Source: Candidatus Woesearchaeota archaeon (GTDB taxonomy: Archaea > Nanobdellota > Nanobdellia > Woesearchaeales > UBA525). From it: 6,420 bases of DNA. Below are positions 1 to 6,159 of this stretch, piece by piece; the first letter of the stretch is position 1; each line of letters starts with the position of its first letter. The stretch covers positions 1-6,420 of the forward strand of contig DUGD01000064.1 of NCBI GenBank assembly GCA_013331575.1, read 5' to 3'. Under the pieces are notes generated by a model. The model did not search any database, was not told the DNA's origin, and saw only the letters and a program-made list of their open reading frames with translations. The position numbers and the translations under genes are program-made.

Positions 1-373
1 AACGTTCAATCATGGAAGTGATTTCAAGCTCGTACGATAGATCGTCGGCCGAGAGCGGCGCATCATGCACCGATATCGTCGGGATCACCGCGAGCTGATC
101 GGGTTGTGCCGTCGGAAGCAGTTGCGGCACATCGTTCTTCTTGCTCTCACGTAGCGATGCGAAAGGATCGTTATCCAACGGTTTAGCAGGAGTGGCGCGC
201 AGTAAATCGATACCCGCGACCTGCACCTGTGACGGCGCACTACGAAGACGCGATAACGTCGCCATCACATCGGGATCGCGATACACCTGTTGCCCTTCTA
301 CGCCTTGCGTTGTCGCAGGATGAAGCAGCTCGGGAGGTACATCGATTGGTTGAGTATGGAACTCATCAGCCAT
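1..373 (-). CDS. Hypothetical protein, N-terminal part (incomplete at left edge)
   Basis: Reading the minus strand from an ATG at 373-371 gives 124 codons with no stop up to the window edge, so the C-terminus is missing. The protein begins MADEFHTQPIDVPPELLHP and continues rich in Pro, Gln, Asp, Ala and Leu. It has no membrane segment, signal peptide or recognisable motif, and the visible part looks like a flexible, mildly acidic N-terminal region. The last visible residues (YELEITSMIER) could be the beginning of a folded domain. The start is supported by a TATA box whose centre lies 27-28 nt upstream of the ATG, which suggests a leaderless transcript; there is no Shine-Dalgarno sequence. Codon use differs from the secretion genes: Asp is mostly GAT, and CGT, CTT and CCT are frequent, where the plus-strand operon prefers GAC, CGC and CTC. 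The gene is divergent from the acidic-protein gene. The function is unknown. I am fairly sure it is a real gene because of the promoter geometry and the full-length open frame. Confidence 0.72.
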   Translation of the reverse strand, partial: MADEFHTQPIDVPPELLHPATTQGVEGQQVYRDPDVMATLSRLRSAPSQVQVAGIDLLRATPAKPLDNDPFASLRESKKNDVPQLLPTAQPDQLAVIPTISVHDAPLSADDLSYELEITSMIER

Positions 374-396
374 AGCGATACTATAATGGACGGAGG

Positions 397-404
397 TTTA
401 TAAA
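397..404 (-). promoter_or_regulatory. TATA box of the leftward gene
   Basis: TTTATAAA reads the same on both strands. Its centre is 27.5 nt from the A of the leftward ATG at 373, the spacing expected between an archaeal TATA box and the transcription start. This implies a leaderless mRNA. Seen directly; the promoter role is inferred. Confidence 0.7.
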
Positions 405-417
405 TGTTACTATTTTA

Positions 418-433
418 ACCACTAATAAGTGGT
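418..433. repeat. Perfect inverted repeat between divergent promoters
   Basis: ACCACT-AATA-AGTGGT is a 6-bp perfect inverted repeat with a 4-nt spacer. It lies 14 bp upstream of the leftward TATA box and about 75 bp upstream of the rightward one. The size and position suit a dimeric regulator binding upstream of the leftward promoter, but a repeat of this length can occur by chance. No regulator gene is visible in the window. Confidence 0.4.
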
Positions 434-508
434 ATTAATGAGCGTATCTTGCACACACTCAACCGAACAGGAACTTTGTCCGCGACAACAGCACCAACGG
501 GAGAAATC

Positions 509-516
509 TTTATATA
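509..516 (+). promoter_or_regulatory. TATA box of the acidic-protein gene
   Basis: TTTATATA, preceded by purine- and A-rich GAGAAATC that could serve as the TFB recognition element. The centre is 27.5 nt upstream of the ATG at 540, the same geometry as the divergent gene, so the transcript is probably leaderless. Confidence 0.72.
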
Positions 517-539
517 GGATTGGCGTCGGGCGGAGACCT

Positions 540-779
540 ATGCCAGGCGATGACTTTAGCGAAGAGAAGGAAGAAGATGTCTATGGAGACAACGCCCGCG
601 AAGAGCTCACGGAAAACGACGAGATAAGCCCCGAAGAAGGAGCCTTCATGGAAGGATACGACTCGAACGAGGACTTCGAAGAGAAGACCGAGAACGACAA
701 GTACGAGAAAGCCTTCGAGGAAGGAGACGGGGAAGAAGAAGCGTCAGGCGGCGAAGAGGAGTTCGAAGAAGAATTCTAG
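540..779 (+). CDS. Small, extremely acidic protein of unknown function
   Basis: This gene encodes 79 residues, of which 27 are Glu and 9 are Asp (about 46%), against only 4 Lys and 1 Arg, giving a net charge near -31. There are no cysteines, no hydrophobic segment and no signal peptide, so a soluble cytosolic protein is expected. Most of it should be disordered or weakly helical. The middle (ISPEEGAFMEGYDSNEDFEE, about residues 29-48) is the least repetitive stretch and the most likely conserved motif. The C-terminus is almost pure Glu with Phe (EEEFEEEF). A longer in-frame reading from GTG at 429 exists, but ATG 540 is preferred because it sits exactly where a leaderless transcript from the TATA box at 509-516 would begin, and the 429-539 translation has unlike composition. 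Possible roles include binding basic proteins, nucleic-acid mimicry or metal binding, but nothing in the sequence decides this. I do not recognise the family with confidence. Confidence 0.7.
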   Translation: MPGDDFSEEKEEDVYGDNAREELTENDEISPEEGAFMEGYDSNEDFEEKTENDKYEKAFEEGDGEEEASGGEEEFEEEF

Positions 780-808
780 CACGAACCTCCACACGCAGTT
801 GATCGTGC
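779..808 (+). terminator. Possible stem-loop just after the acidic-protein gene
   Basis: GCACGA (779-784) can pair with TCGTGC (803-808), a perfect 6-bp stem with an 18-nt loop. It begins at the last base of the stop codon and is followed by the AT-rich AATAATCATTA. It has no strong U-tract, so it may be a processing or weak termination element, or chance. Confidence 0.25.
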
Positions 809-1159
809 AATAATCATTAGTTACCGCGCTGCCTTGACGTGAAACCCGAGGGACGAGTATTGCGAGCAGAAGCGAGCAATCTCGCGAGTCCCGAGACCAT
901 GGTGCCAATGGCACTACATCCGTCGCAGCGCGAAACATAGATGACAAGTAACATCGACGAAAGACAAACAGTAGCAGACTGCTCCAAGAGCCACACCCCC
1001 TCTTACTGCAGTACAGCCGTGAAGCAACACCATAACACAAACAACCACATTAATGACTAACGACAAGGAGTAGTTACAACTACGAAAACAGCGCAACACC
1101 ACGGAGCGAAAAAAACGTCGTCGCGAGAGTCCGTATCCATTCCAGCGGAATGACAAATG
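780..1159. other. 380-nt region without a convincing gene
   Basis: No plus-strand frame looks coding. Two overlapping minus-strand frames (744-1040 and 914-1156) begin with TTG, lack ribosome binding sites, and translate to Cys/Arg/Val-rich text unlike the other proteins. The segment contains a possible stem (GGGAC 850-854 with GTCCC 888-892, enclosing TTGCGAG 860-866 with CTCGCGA 881-887, which includes one G-U pair). It also contains a short inverted repeat, GTGCC-AAT-GGCAC, at 902-914. From about 920 to 1110 the plus strand is rich in A and C. No tRNA, rRNA, SRP RNA or RNase P signature was recognised. A structured small RNA or long regulatory region is possible but unproven. Confidence 0.45.
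1070..1083. repeat. Inverted repeat upstream of the coiled-coil gene promoter
   Basis: GTAGTT-AC-AACTAC is a perfect 6-bp inverted repeat with a 2-nt spacer, giving a 14-bp near-palindrome. It ends 76 bp before the TATA box at 1160. The form suits a dimeric DNA-binding protein, and the loop is too short for an RNA hairpin. The regulatory role is inferred from shape and position only. Confidence 0.33.
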
Positions 1160-1167
1160 TTTAAATA
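1160..1167 (+). promoter_or_regulatory. TATA box of the coiled-coil gene
   Basis: TTTAAATA is preceded by GACAAATG, which resembles the GAGAAATC upstream of the TATA box at 509. The expected transcription start is near 1190, leaving a leader of about 20 nt. The leader contains GAGGGA (1199-1204), placed 6 nt before the GTG start at 1211. Confidence 0.68.
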
Positions 1168-1210
1168 GCCCTCAGGAGAGGACGGAGACGGGCATCAAGA
1201 GGGATACAGC

Positions 1211-1720
1211 GTGGCGATGGACTTCGGGAACCAGAAACAGAAAGCGGAATCACAGTTCCGCGAAGAACTACGCATCCTCGCTACACAGATAGAGACCATC
1301 AACCAACAGCTCGCAGGAGGCGTGGGCGGCACAGGCGGCCCCGCGATGAACAAGGCATTCTCCGACGTCAACGCGAAACTCTCATTCATCTACGAATTCC
1401 TCAAGACGCTCCAGACAGACATGCGATCGCAGACACGGGAATCGTTCGACCAAGTGCAGACCAGCGTCAACACGACACTCTCGAAAAATCTCGGCGACAT
1501 CTACGCCGCGCAACAAGACACGAACAAATTCGTGCAGAACATCAAAGTCAGCGGAGGAGGCGGCAGTGCGAACCCGCAAGAGCTCGCCGATATCAAGGCG
1601 ACACTCAAGGACCTCGTCAATGTCTACCGCGAGGAAGTCGGCATCTTCAAAGCGCAGAATGAATTCTTGCAGAAGAAACTAATCGACATCGAGACGCGAC
1701 TGGGCGAACTCGAGAAATAG
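1211..1720 (+). CDS. Coiled-coil protein with glycine linkers, unknown function
   Basis: This 169-residue protein has no cysteine, no membrane segment and no signal peptide. It is built from helical blocks: about residues 8-34 (charged, heptad-like), 46-112 (long Ser/Thr/Gln/Asn-rich helix) and 121-169 (strong coiled coil ending in TRLGELEK). Two flexible linkers separate them: GGVGGTGGP at 36-44 and SGGGGS at 114-119. This suggests a soluble, probably oligomeric scaffold, tether or adaptor. The start is GTG at 1211, supported by GAGGGA at 1199-1204; ATG at 1217 (residue 3) is an alternative. The gene has its own promoter and lies 230 nt before the promoter of the secretion operon, on the same strand and with the same C-ending codon style. 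A role with the pilus machine, for example linking the ATPase to another partner as cytosolic coiled-coil accessory proteins do in archaella, is a guess from position. I do not recognise the family. Confidence 0.78.
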   Translation: MAMDFGNQKQKAESQFREELRILATQIETINQQLAGGVGGTGGPAMNKAFSDVNAKLSFIYEFLKTLQTDMRSQTRESFDQVQTSVNTTLSKNLGDIYAAQQDTNKFVQNIKVSGGGGSANPQELADIKATLKDLVNVYREEVGIFKAQNEFLQKKLIDIETRLGELEK

Positions 1721-1948
1721 ACCCGAGATATCCACCGCCCGTTCTTATCACAGCGCATCATTTCAGTCGTAACTACTTCTTTGAGTCAGACTTTCGCAAC
1801 ATCACTTGACGATTGCGCTGCGACCAGAGACCGCACATGGTTGGCGAGCGCATCACCCACTCGAGTACAGGCAACCACCAATTTGAAAGCCCGGTCAAGG
1901 CAGCGCTATTTGACAATGAAACCGCCCCGTCCTTCTCCCGTCGCAACC
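1721..1948. other. Intergenic region before the secretion operon
   Basis: This is 228 nt without a convincing gene; the frame from 1781 to 1990 lacks a ribosome binding site and runs through the promoter. A weak stem can be drawn from GGTTG (1839-1843) with CAACC (1872-1876) plus CGAG (1845-1848) with CTCG (1860-1863). Short pyrimidine-rich stretches near 1743-1775 could end the upstream transcript, but no clear U-tract terminator is present. Confidence 0.4.
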
Positions 1949-1956
1949 CTTATAAA
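1949..1956 (+). promoter_or_regulatory. TATA box of the secretion ATPase operon
   Basis: CTTATAAA, with transcription expected to begin near 1979-1980. That start would lie inside the palindrome at 1973-1984. It leaves only about 14 nt of leader before an in-frame ATC at 1994, or about 83 nt before the first in-frame ATG at 2063. No TATA box is visible before the next two genes, so this promoter probably serves all three. Confidence 0.68.
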
Positions 1957-1972
1957 CCCTGACGTCGGGAGG

Positions 1973-1987
1973 CTCTCCGGAGAGGTG
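1973..1987 (+). promoter_or_regulatory. 12-bp palindrome overlapping a strong Shine-Dalgarno sequence
   Basis: CTCTCCGGAGAG (1973-1984) is a perfect palindrome, and GAGGTG (1982-1987) is a strong match to the archaeal anti-SD (16S 3' end CACCUCCU). The expected transcription start falls in the middle of the palindrome. It could therefore act as a DNA operator at the start site. A full RNA hairpin is less likely because the palindrome has no loop and its left arm may not be transcribed. The GAGGTG lies 6 nt before ATC 1994 but about 75 nt before ATG 2063, so it argues for translation starting upstream of 2063. Confidence 0.5.
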
Positions 1988-2062
1988 TGATACATCGAGC
2001 GTGAGCACGAAGTCATAGAGATAGACTGCGATGAGGAAGGCATCGACCTGACCGCGCCGACG

Positions 2063-3757
2063 ATGACCGACCAGATACGCACCTTCATCGGCCACCGCGA
2101 ATTCGACAGGCTACGCCTCAAAGCGAAGCTCTTCACGAAAGAGTACGACAGGCAATTCAAGCTCCTCTCCATAGAACCGTTCTTCGTGGACGTCAGGCTC
2201 TCCGTGCTCCCCGAGAACGTCATGCTCGTCGACCAATACAGCCTGAAGACCGGAGCGGTCGTGCAGATCTACAAGAAGCTCTCCGGCACAGGATACATCT
2301 ACAACATGAAGATACCGGAGATGAACGTATCATTCAACGACCTCTTCGACCTCTACGAAGACATGGCGCGCTTCCGCGACGAAGGCGTGAGCACGAACGC
2401 GTACATCAAGCGATGGTACCAGAACTTCGGCATCCTCGAGCACCTCCTCTCCGACGAGATGATACTCGAGATCAACATCAACCCGCCAGCGTACAAGACG
2501 AGCATGCGCATCGTCCACTCAAAATACCAGGAGTGCACGAGCAACATCTATCCCTCTGACGATTTCCTCAACTACCTCGCGACGCGGCTCAAGATAAGCA
2601 CTGGGCGCCCGCTCAACCGAGCGCAACCACAGCTCGACGGCGAGATAAAAGTGGACAATATCCGTGCACGCGTCGCCGCGATAATCGACCCATTCAGCAT
2701 GTTCGGCACAGGATACTCGATACGAAAACACCGCGAGCACCCGTGGACGTTACCGCTCTTCATGCGGCACAAAGCGCTCAACGGATGGTTCTCCGGGCTC
2801 ATGAGCCTCGTCATCGCGCACGGCCGCAGCTTCCTCACAGCAGGACCGAGAGGCAGCGGCAAGACAAGCCTCCTCGGCAGCCTCATCCTCGAGATACTCC
2901 CCAAATACCGCATCATCACCATCGAAGATACAGCCGAACTGCCAGTTCTCGACTACAAGCGGCTCGGCTACGATATCCTACCGCTCAAAGTGCGTTCCGC
3001 CCTCCTCAAAGACGGCATGGAGATGCCGTTCGACACCGGCCTGCGCACATCTTTGCGCCTCGGCGACTCAGCGCTCATCGTCGGCGAAGTCCGTTCCAAG
3101 GAAGCGACAGTCCTCTACGAAGCGATGCGCGTCGGCGCAATGAGCAACGTGGTCGCAGGCACCATCCACGCCGACACCCCGTACGGCGTCTACGACCGTG
3201 TCGTCAACGACCTCGGCGTACCCAAAGGCAGCTTCAAGGTCACCGACCTCATCATCATCCAGAACCTCATCAAGACACCGTCGGGATTAGGCCGTCAACG
3301 ACGAGTGCTCTCCGTGACAGAGGTACTCAAGGAATGGGAAGACCAACCCGTCTTCCAGGAGCTTCTCGTCTACAACCCGCAGACGGACCAGCTCGAACCG
3401 ACAGCACACCTCCTCGAAGGGCGATCGGTCACCATAAAGATGATACTCAAGAACACGCAAGGATACAAAGGATACGATGACGTGCTTCGCGATATAGCGC
3501 TACGCGGTTGGGCGAAAGACCTCCTCGTCAAGACGGCAGGGGAGAAGGAGGACCTCCTCGAGGCACCGATCGTAGCCGACGCGAACATACTCTTCACGAA
3601 ACTGATGGACCAACTCGAACCGCTAAATTCGCCGGAGAACGAGGACCTGTTCCGGGACGAGTACCGCAAGCAGTTGCAGGCGATCCTGCGCGAAGCGATA
3701 GTCCAAACCGACACGCGCAAAGCGGCGGAAGAGAGCGAGTACGTGGAAGACACATGA
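2063..3757 (+). CDS. Type IV pilus/archaellum-type assembly ATPase (FlaI/ArlI-like, VirB11/PilT superfamily)
   Basis: This is a cytosolic secretion ATPase, expected to form a hexamer that drives filament assembly or secretion through the membrane protein encoded next. From ATG 2063 it has 564 residues. The N-terminal domain is about 1-200. The phrase GRPLNRAQPQLDGEIKVDNI (181-200), followed by RARVAAII, is the family's typical lead-in to the ATPase core. Walker A is GPRGSGKT (261-268; K267, T268). The Asp box is ITIEDTAEL (285-293; E288, D289, E292). Walker B is SALIVGEVRSKEA (336-348; E342). The His box is GTIHAD (366-371; H369). All catalytic elements are present, so it should be active. 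An acidic tail of roughly 70 residues ends in EESEYVEDT. The frame stays open and coding-like for 24 codons upstream of 2063 (1991-2062), after a TGA at 1988-1990. The only well-placed ribosome binding site (1982-1987) points to ATC 1994, so the true protein may be about 23 residues longer. It heads an apparent operon with the FlaJ-like gene. It could serve a pilus rather than an archaellum, as no other archaellum genes are visible. Confidence 0.95.
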   Translation: MTDQIRTFIGHREFDRLRLKAKLFTKEYDRQFKLLSIEPFFVDVRLSVLPENVMLVDQYSLKTGAVVQIYKKLSGTGYIYNMKIPEMNVSFNDLFDLYEDMARFRDEGVSTNAYIKRWYQNFGILEHLLSDEMILEININPPAYKTSMRIVHSKYQECTSNIYPSDDFLNYLATRLKISTGRPLNRAQPQLDGEIKVDNIRARVAAIIDPFSMFGTGYSIRKHREHPWTLPLFMRHKALNGWFSGLMSLVIAHGRSFLTAGPRGSGKTSLLGSLILEILPKYRIITIEDTAELPVLDYKRLGYDILPLKVRSALLKDGMEMPFDTGLRTSLRLGDSALIVGEVRSKEATVLYEAMRVGAMSNVVAGTIHADTPYGVYDRVVNDLGVPKGSFKVTDLIIIQNLIKTPSGLGRQRRVLSVTEVLKEWEDQPVFQELLVYNPQTDQLEPTAHLLEGRSVTIKMILKNTQGYKGYDDVLRDIALRGWAKDLLVKTAGEKEDLLEAPIVADANILFTKLMDQLEPLNSPENEDLFRDEYRKQLQAILREAIVQTDTRKAAEESEYVEDT

Positions 3758-3847
3758 TATCGCCGCACGCATCACCGCATACAACGGCCAGTCGATGATC
3801 ATCAGTCATTATCAGTTATGGGGGAGCAGGATACGCACGGTGGACAC

Positions 3848-5710
3848 ATGGCATTCTCTGATGTGTACAAGCTAGGCCGTTCGCTCCCGGTCTTCGGGTA
3901 CGACGACGAATCGATGCAGCGCAAGCTCAGCTTCGTCTTATTCCCATACTCGGCGCGCGAGATAATCGCGACAGCGGTGCTCACGATCCTGCCGACACTC
4001 CTCGTCGCGGCGATCCTCTCGAGCATATCGGGGTTCGCCGCCTACGCGGTGCTCTTTCTCGGCGCGGTAGGAGCGGTTGTCATCTACATCTACCCGTCGA
4101 ATATCTTCTATAGCCACGCCATCAGCGAGTACAACGAAGAGATGCTGCGCGCCATTCTGCGCATGACGACATTCATCAGCATGGACACCAGCATCGAGTA
4201 CGCGTTCGTGGAGACGGGCAGTCATCTGCACGGCACTCTGAAGCTGCAGTTCGAACGGATAAAGAACGACCTCACGCGTAAACAGAAGATGACGCTGGGC
4301 GATGCGATAGAACCGTACATCCCCATCTGGAACGAGATAAACCCCATCTTTGTCAAGAGCCTGCGCCTCCTGCAGACGGCTGCGCTGAGCACGGGCGAGG
4401 ACCGCGACAAGATCCTTGGCGAGACTATCGAGACGATGCTGCTCAACTACAGCACCATAGGCAAGCGTTACGCCGAGGAACTCTCCCGCAACTCGCAAAA
4501 GCTCATCACGGTCGGCATCCTGATCCCGATCATGAGCCTCATGCTCTTGCCGCTTCTCTCGATCTTCCTCCCCGACATGGTGCGGCCGGACATCCTCGCA
4601 TTCGTGTATATCATCCTCTTCCCGACTATGACGCTCCTCATGGCGCTCAACTTCGGCGCGAAACGCGTGCAAGTGGACACAGTCCACATAGAGGACGCCA
4701 AAGAGTACACCCCGATGCCATCATACGTGAAATGGATCGGCATCGGGATCGCAGTCATCTTCGCGATGCCGTCGCTGTACTTCATATCGACGATACAACC
4801 AGGCGACCCTGCGGGCGACACCATGTTCGCGCTGGTCATGGGTTGGCTCATCAGCTTCGGGCTCGTGGCAGGAGTGTACATCTATGCGGCGATACACACG
4901 CATCGTTACAAGAAACTCTGGGAGGAAGTATACGAGATAGAGCAGGATCTCCCGCACCTCCTGCAATCATTCTCCACCTATCTCACGCTCAACATCGCGA
5001 CCGAGAATATCATCGACGAAGTCATCGACGACTACCAGAAATTCGGTTTCGGCAAGCACCCGGTCGTGAAAGCGTTCCGCCGCATCAAGCACACGCTCCT
5101 CACGACCAAAGAGAGCCTCTCCGAGATATCGGAACGCGAGCTCCCTAAGCTCTTGCCATCGAAGAAGGTCAACCAGGTGCTCACGCAGATCATGAGCTTC
5201 TCCGAGATAAGCCAGGCGTCGAGCGCGAAGGTCGCGAAGATGGTCCGTGCGCAGACGATCGACATCTACAAGCTCGACGATTACCTCAAGACGATGCTCG
5301 CGGAGAGCGTGGGTCTCATCAACATCACGACGACGATGCTCGCACCGCTTCTCTCTGCCGCAGCGGTCGTCATGAGCGTGGCGATAGTGAAATCCATCGT
5401 CTATATCACGGATCAGCTTTCCGCCATCGCCGCGAGTTTCGGCAGCACGAACCTCAACCTCAGCCTCGTCGATACATCCAAGGTCATTCCGCCCGTCTTC
5501 ATCGAAGTCATCGTCGGATTGTTCCTCGTCGAGACCATCCTCGTCATGTCGCTGTACTCCACCATGATCAACACCGGCAACGACCGATTCATGCTCTTCA
5601 AGACCATATCGTCGAACATGACGGGATTCGTCATCTACACCATCCTCCTCTTCGGCGGATACCTGTTCATGGTCGAGATACTCTTCAAGAGCGTGCTCGG
5701 AGTGTCATGA
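3848..5710 (+). CDS. Archaeal pilus/archaellum platform membrane protein (FlaJ/ArlJ-like, TadC/GspF superfamily)
   Basis: This is the polytopic membrane platform on which the partner ATPase acts. From ATG 3848 it has 620 residues, the usual size for full-length archaeal FlaJ-type proteins with two T2SF/GspF-like halves. In this numbering I see nine hydrophobic segments near residues 37-59, 62-83, 219-241, 249-268, 293-316, 325-348, 489-518, 546-570 and 591-610. Two large, charged, mostly helical cytoplasmic regions lie at about 84-218 and 349-488. They share features such as ENIID (385-389) in the second half matching the position of TSIEYAF in the first, as expected of an internal duplication. 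An in-frame ATG at 3818 would add ten residues (MGEQDTHGGH). I prefer 3848 because GGTG (3839-3842) sits 5 nt before it, while 3818 has no ribosome binding site. It follows the ATPase stop by 90 nt with no TATA box between, so it is probably cotranscribed. Its stop overlaps the next start. Confidence 0.93.
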   Translation: MAFSDVYKLGRSLPVFGYDDESMQRKLSFVLFPYSAREIIATAVLTILPTLLVAAILSSISGFAAYAVLFLGAVGAVVIYIYPSNIFYSHAISEYNEEMLRAILRMTTFISMDTSIEYAFVETGSHLHGTLKLQFERIKNDLTRKQKMTLGDAIEPYIPIWNEINPIFVKSLRLLQTAALSTGEDRDKILGETIETMLLNYSTIGKRYAEELSRNSQKLITVGILIPIMSLMLLPLLSIFLPDMVRPDILAFVYIILFPTMTLLMALNFGAKRVQVDTVHIEDAKEYTPMPSYVKWIGIGIAVIFAMPSLYFISTIQPGDPAGDTMFALVMGWLISFGLVAGVYIYAAIHTHRYKKLWEEVYEIEQDLPHLLQSFSTYLTLNIATENIIDEVIDDYQKFGFGKHPVVKAFRRIKHTLLTTKESLSEISERELPKLLPSKKVNQVLTQIMSFSEISQASSAKVAKMVRAQTIDIYKLDDYLKTMLAESVGLINITTTMLAPLLSAAAVVMSVAIVKSIVYITDQLSAIAASFGSTNLNLSLVDTSKVIPPVFIEVIVGLFLVETILVMSLYSTMINTGNDRFMLFKTISSNMTGFVIYTILLFGGYLFMVEILFKSVLGVS

Positions 5711-6123
5711 TGGACGACCATCGCCTGATCGCCATAGGGATCATATTCGTGATCATCGCAGGAGCGGGGATATCATTCCTCACACCACGAGATCGACCGC
5801 CGACGCTCGATGGGACCGCCGCGGCGCTCAAAGCCGCATGTTCATCGGCATGCGGGAGAGGCGATGATGCGTCGGCAGTCATCGATATCCCTGCAAGCGC
5901 AGGAGTGTACTCGACGACCGAGGCTATCTGCGTGCGCGATGGCACGATGATATCATGCGCTAGATGCCCTTGCACCATCACCGCGGCAGATATCATTCCC
6001 GAGACTGCAGGCGCGAGAGGACGTGTGGACGCTAGTTGCGTGTTTATCGTGACGACACGAAATCAGTATGCATCAGAGCATAGCGTTGTGACGCCCAGCT
6101 GCAACGTCACCTTTGAAGAGTAG
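5707..6123 (+). CDS. Membrane-anchored cysteine-rich protein, putative pilus accessory
   Basis: This 138-residue protein has one N-terminal hydrophobic segment (about 7-25, LIAIGIIFVIIAGAGISFL), followed by a hydrophilic domain with eight cysteines: C45, C49, C75, C84, C87, C89, C111 and C132. The even number and spread suggest up to four disulfides in an extracytoplasmic domain. The C84-x2-C87-x-C89 cluster could alternatively bind metal if the domain faced inward, and charges on either side of the helix do not settle orientation. It lacks a clear class III (prepilin) cleavage site such as K/R-G before the helix, so it is not an obvious pilin. Its start ATG overlaps the upstream stop (ATGA, 5707-5710), implying translational coupling with the platform protein and a shared role, perhaps as a minor pilin-like or periplasm-facing stator or assembly component. 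A second ATG follows at 5710. I do not recognise the family. Confidence 0.85.
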   Translation: MMDDHRLIAIGIIFVIIAGAGISFLTPRDRPPTLDGTAAALKAACSSACGRGDDASAVIDIPASAGVYSTTEAICVRDGTMISCARCPCTITAADIIPETAGARGRVDASCVFIVTTRNQYASEHSVVTPSCNVTFEE

Positions 6124-6151
6124 TCATACCGTCGGAGAAGAGAGGAGAACA

Positions 6152-6159
6152 TTTATAAA
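6152..6159 (+). promoter_or_regulatory. TATA box of the two-helix membrane protein gene
   Basis: TTTATAAA is preceded by GAGAACA, similar to the A-rich sequences upstream of the boxes at 509 and 1160. The expected transcription start near 6182 leaves a leader of about 42 nt. The leader contains GGAGGA (6214-6219), 5 nt before the ATG at 6225. Confidence 0.7.

Noticed and set aside
382..387. TATAAT resembling a bacterial -10 box
   Set aside because: No -35 partner. It lies in the presumed promoter of the leftward gene, and all other signals in the window are archaeal.
429..539. GTG-started 37-codon extension of the acidic protein
   Set aside because: The TATA box at 509-516 would lie inside it, and its composition is unlike the acidic protein. 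ATG 540 fits a leaderless start.
744..1156. Two minus-strand open frames in the gene-free region, with a possible promoter at the palindromic TTTAAA
   Set aside because: Both start with TTG and lack ribosome binding sites. The box is only a few bases from the second start, and composition does not resemble the other proteins.
1550..1570. SGGGGS coding sequence resembling an engineered linker
   Set aside because: The same protein has a second, irregular Gly linker and natural codon use for this genome, so this is a native hinge rather than vector sequence.
2743..3480. 245-codon open frame on the plus strand inside the ATPase gene
   Set aside because: Shadow frame. The translation is Arg/His/Pro-rich, typical of reading C-ending codons out of frame, and it overlaps the conserved Walker motifs of the ATPase.
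3791..3817. CTGA/TGATGA-like text on the minus strand suggesting a C/D-box RNA, and the GATGATCATC palindrome at 3794-3803
   Set aside because: The boxes overlap and the spacing of C, D', C' and D is not met. The 10-bp palindrome in a short intergenic gap has no further support.
3938..4687. 249-codon open frame on the minus strand inside the platform gene
   Set aside because: Antisense shadow with Arg/Glu/His/Asp-rich text, no promoter or ribosome binding site, and it is fully covered by a convincing gene.
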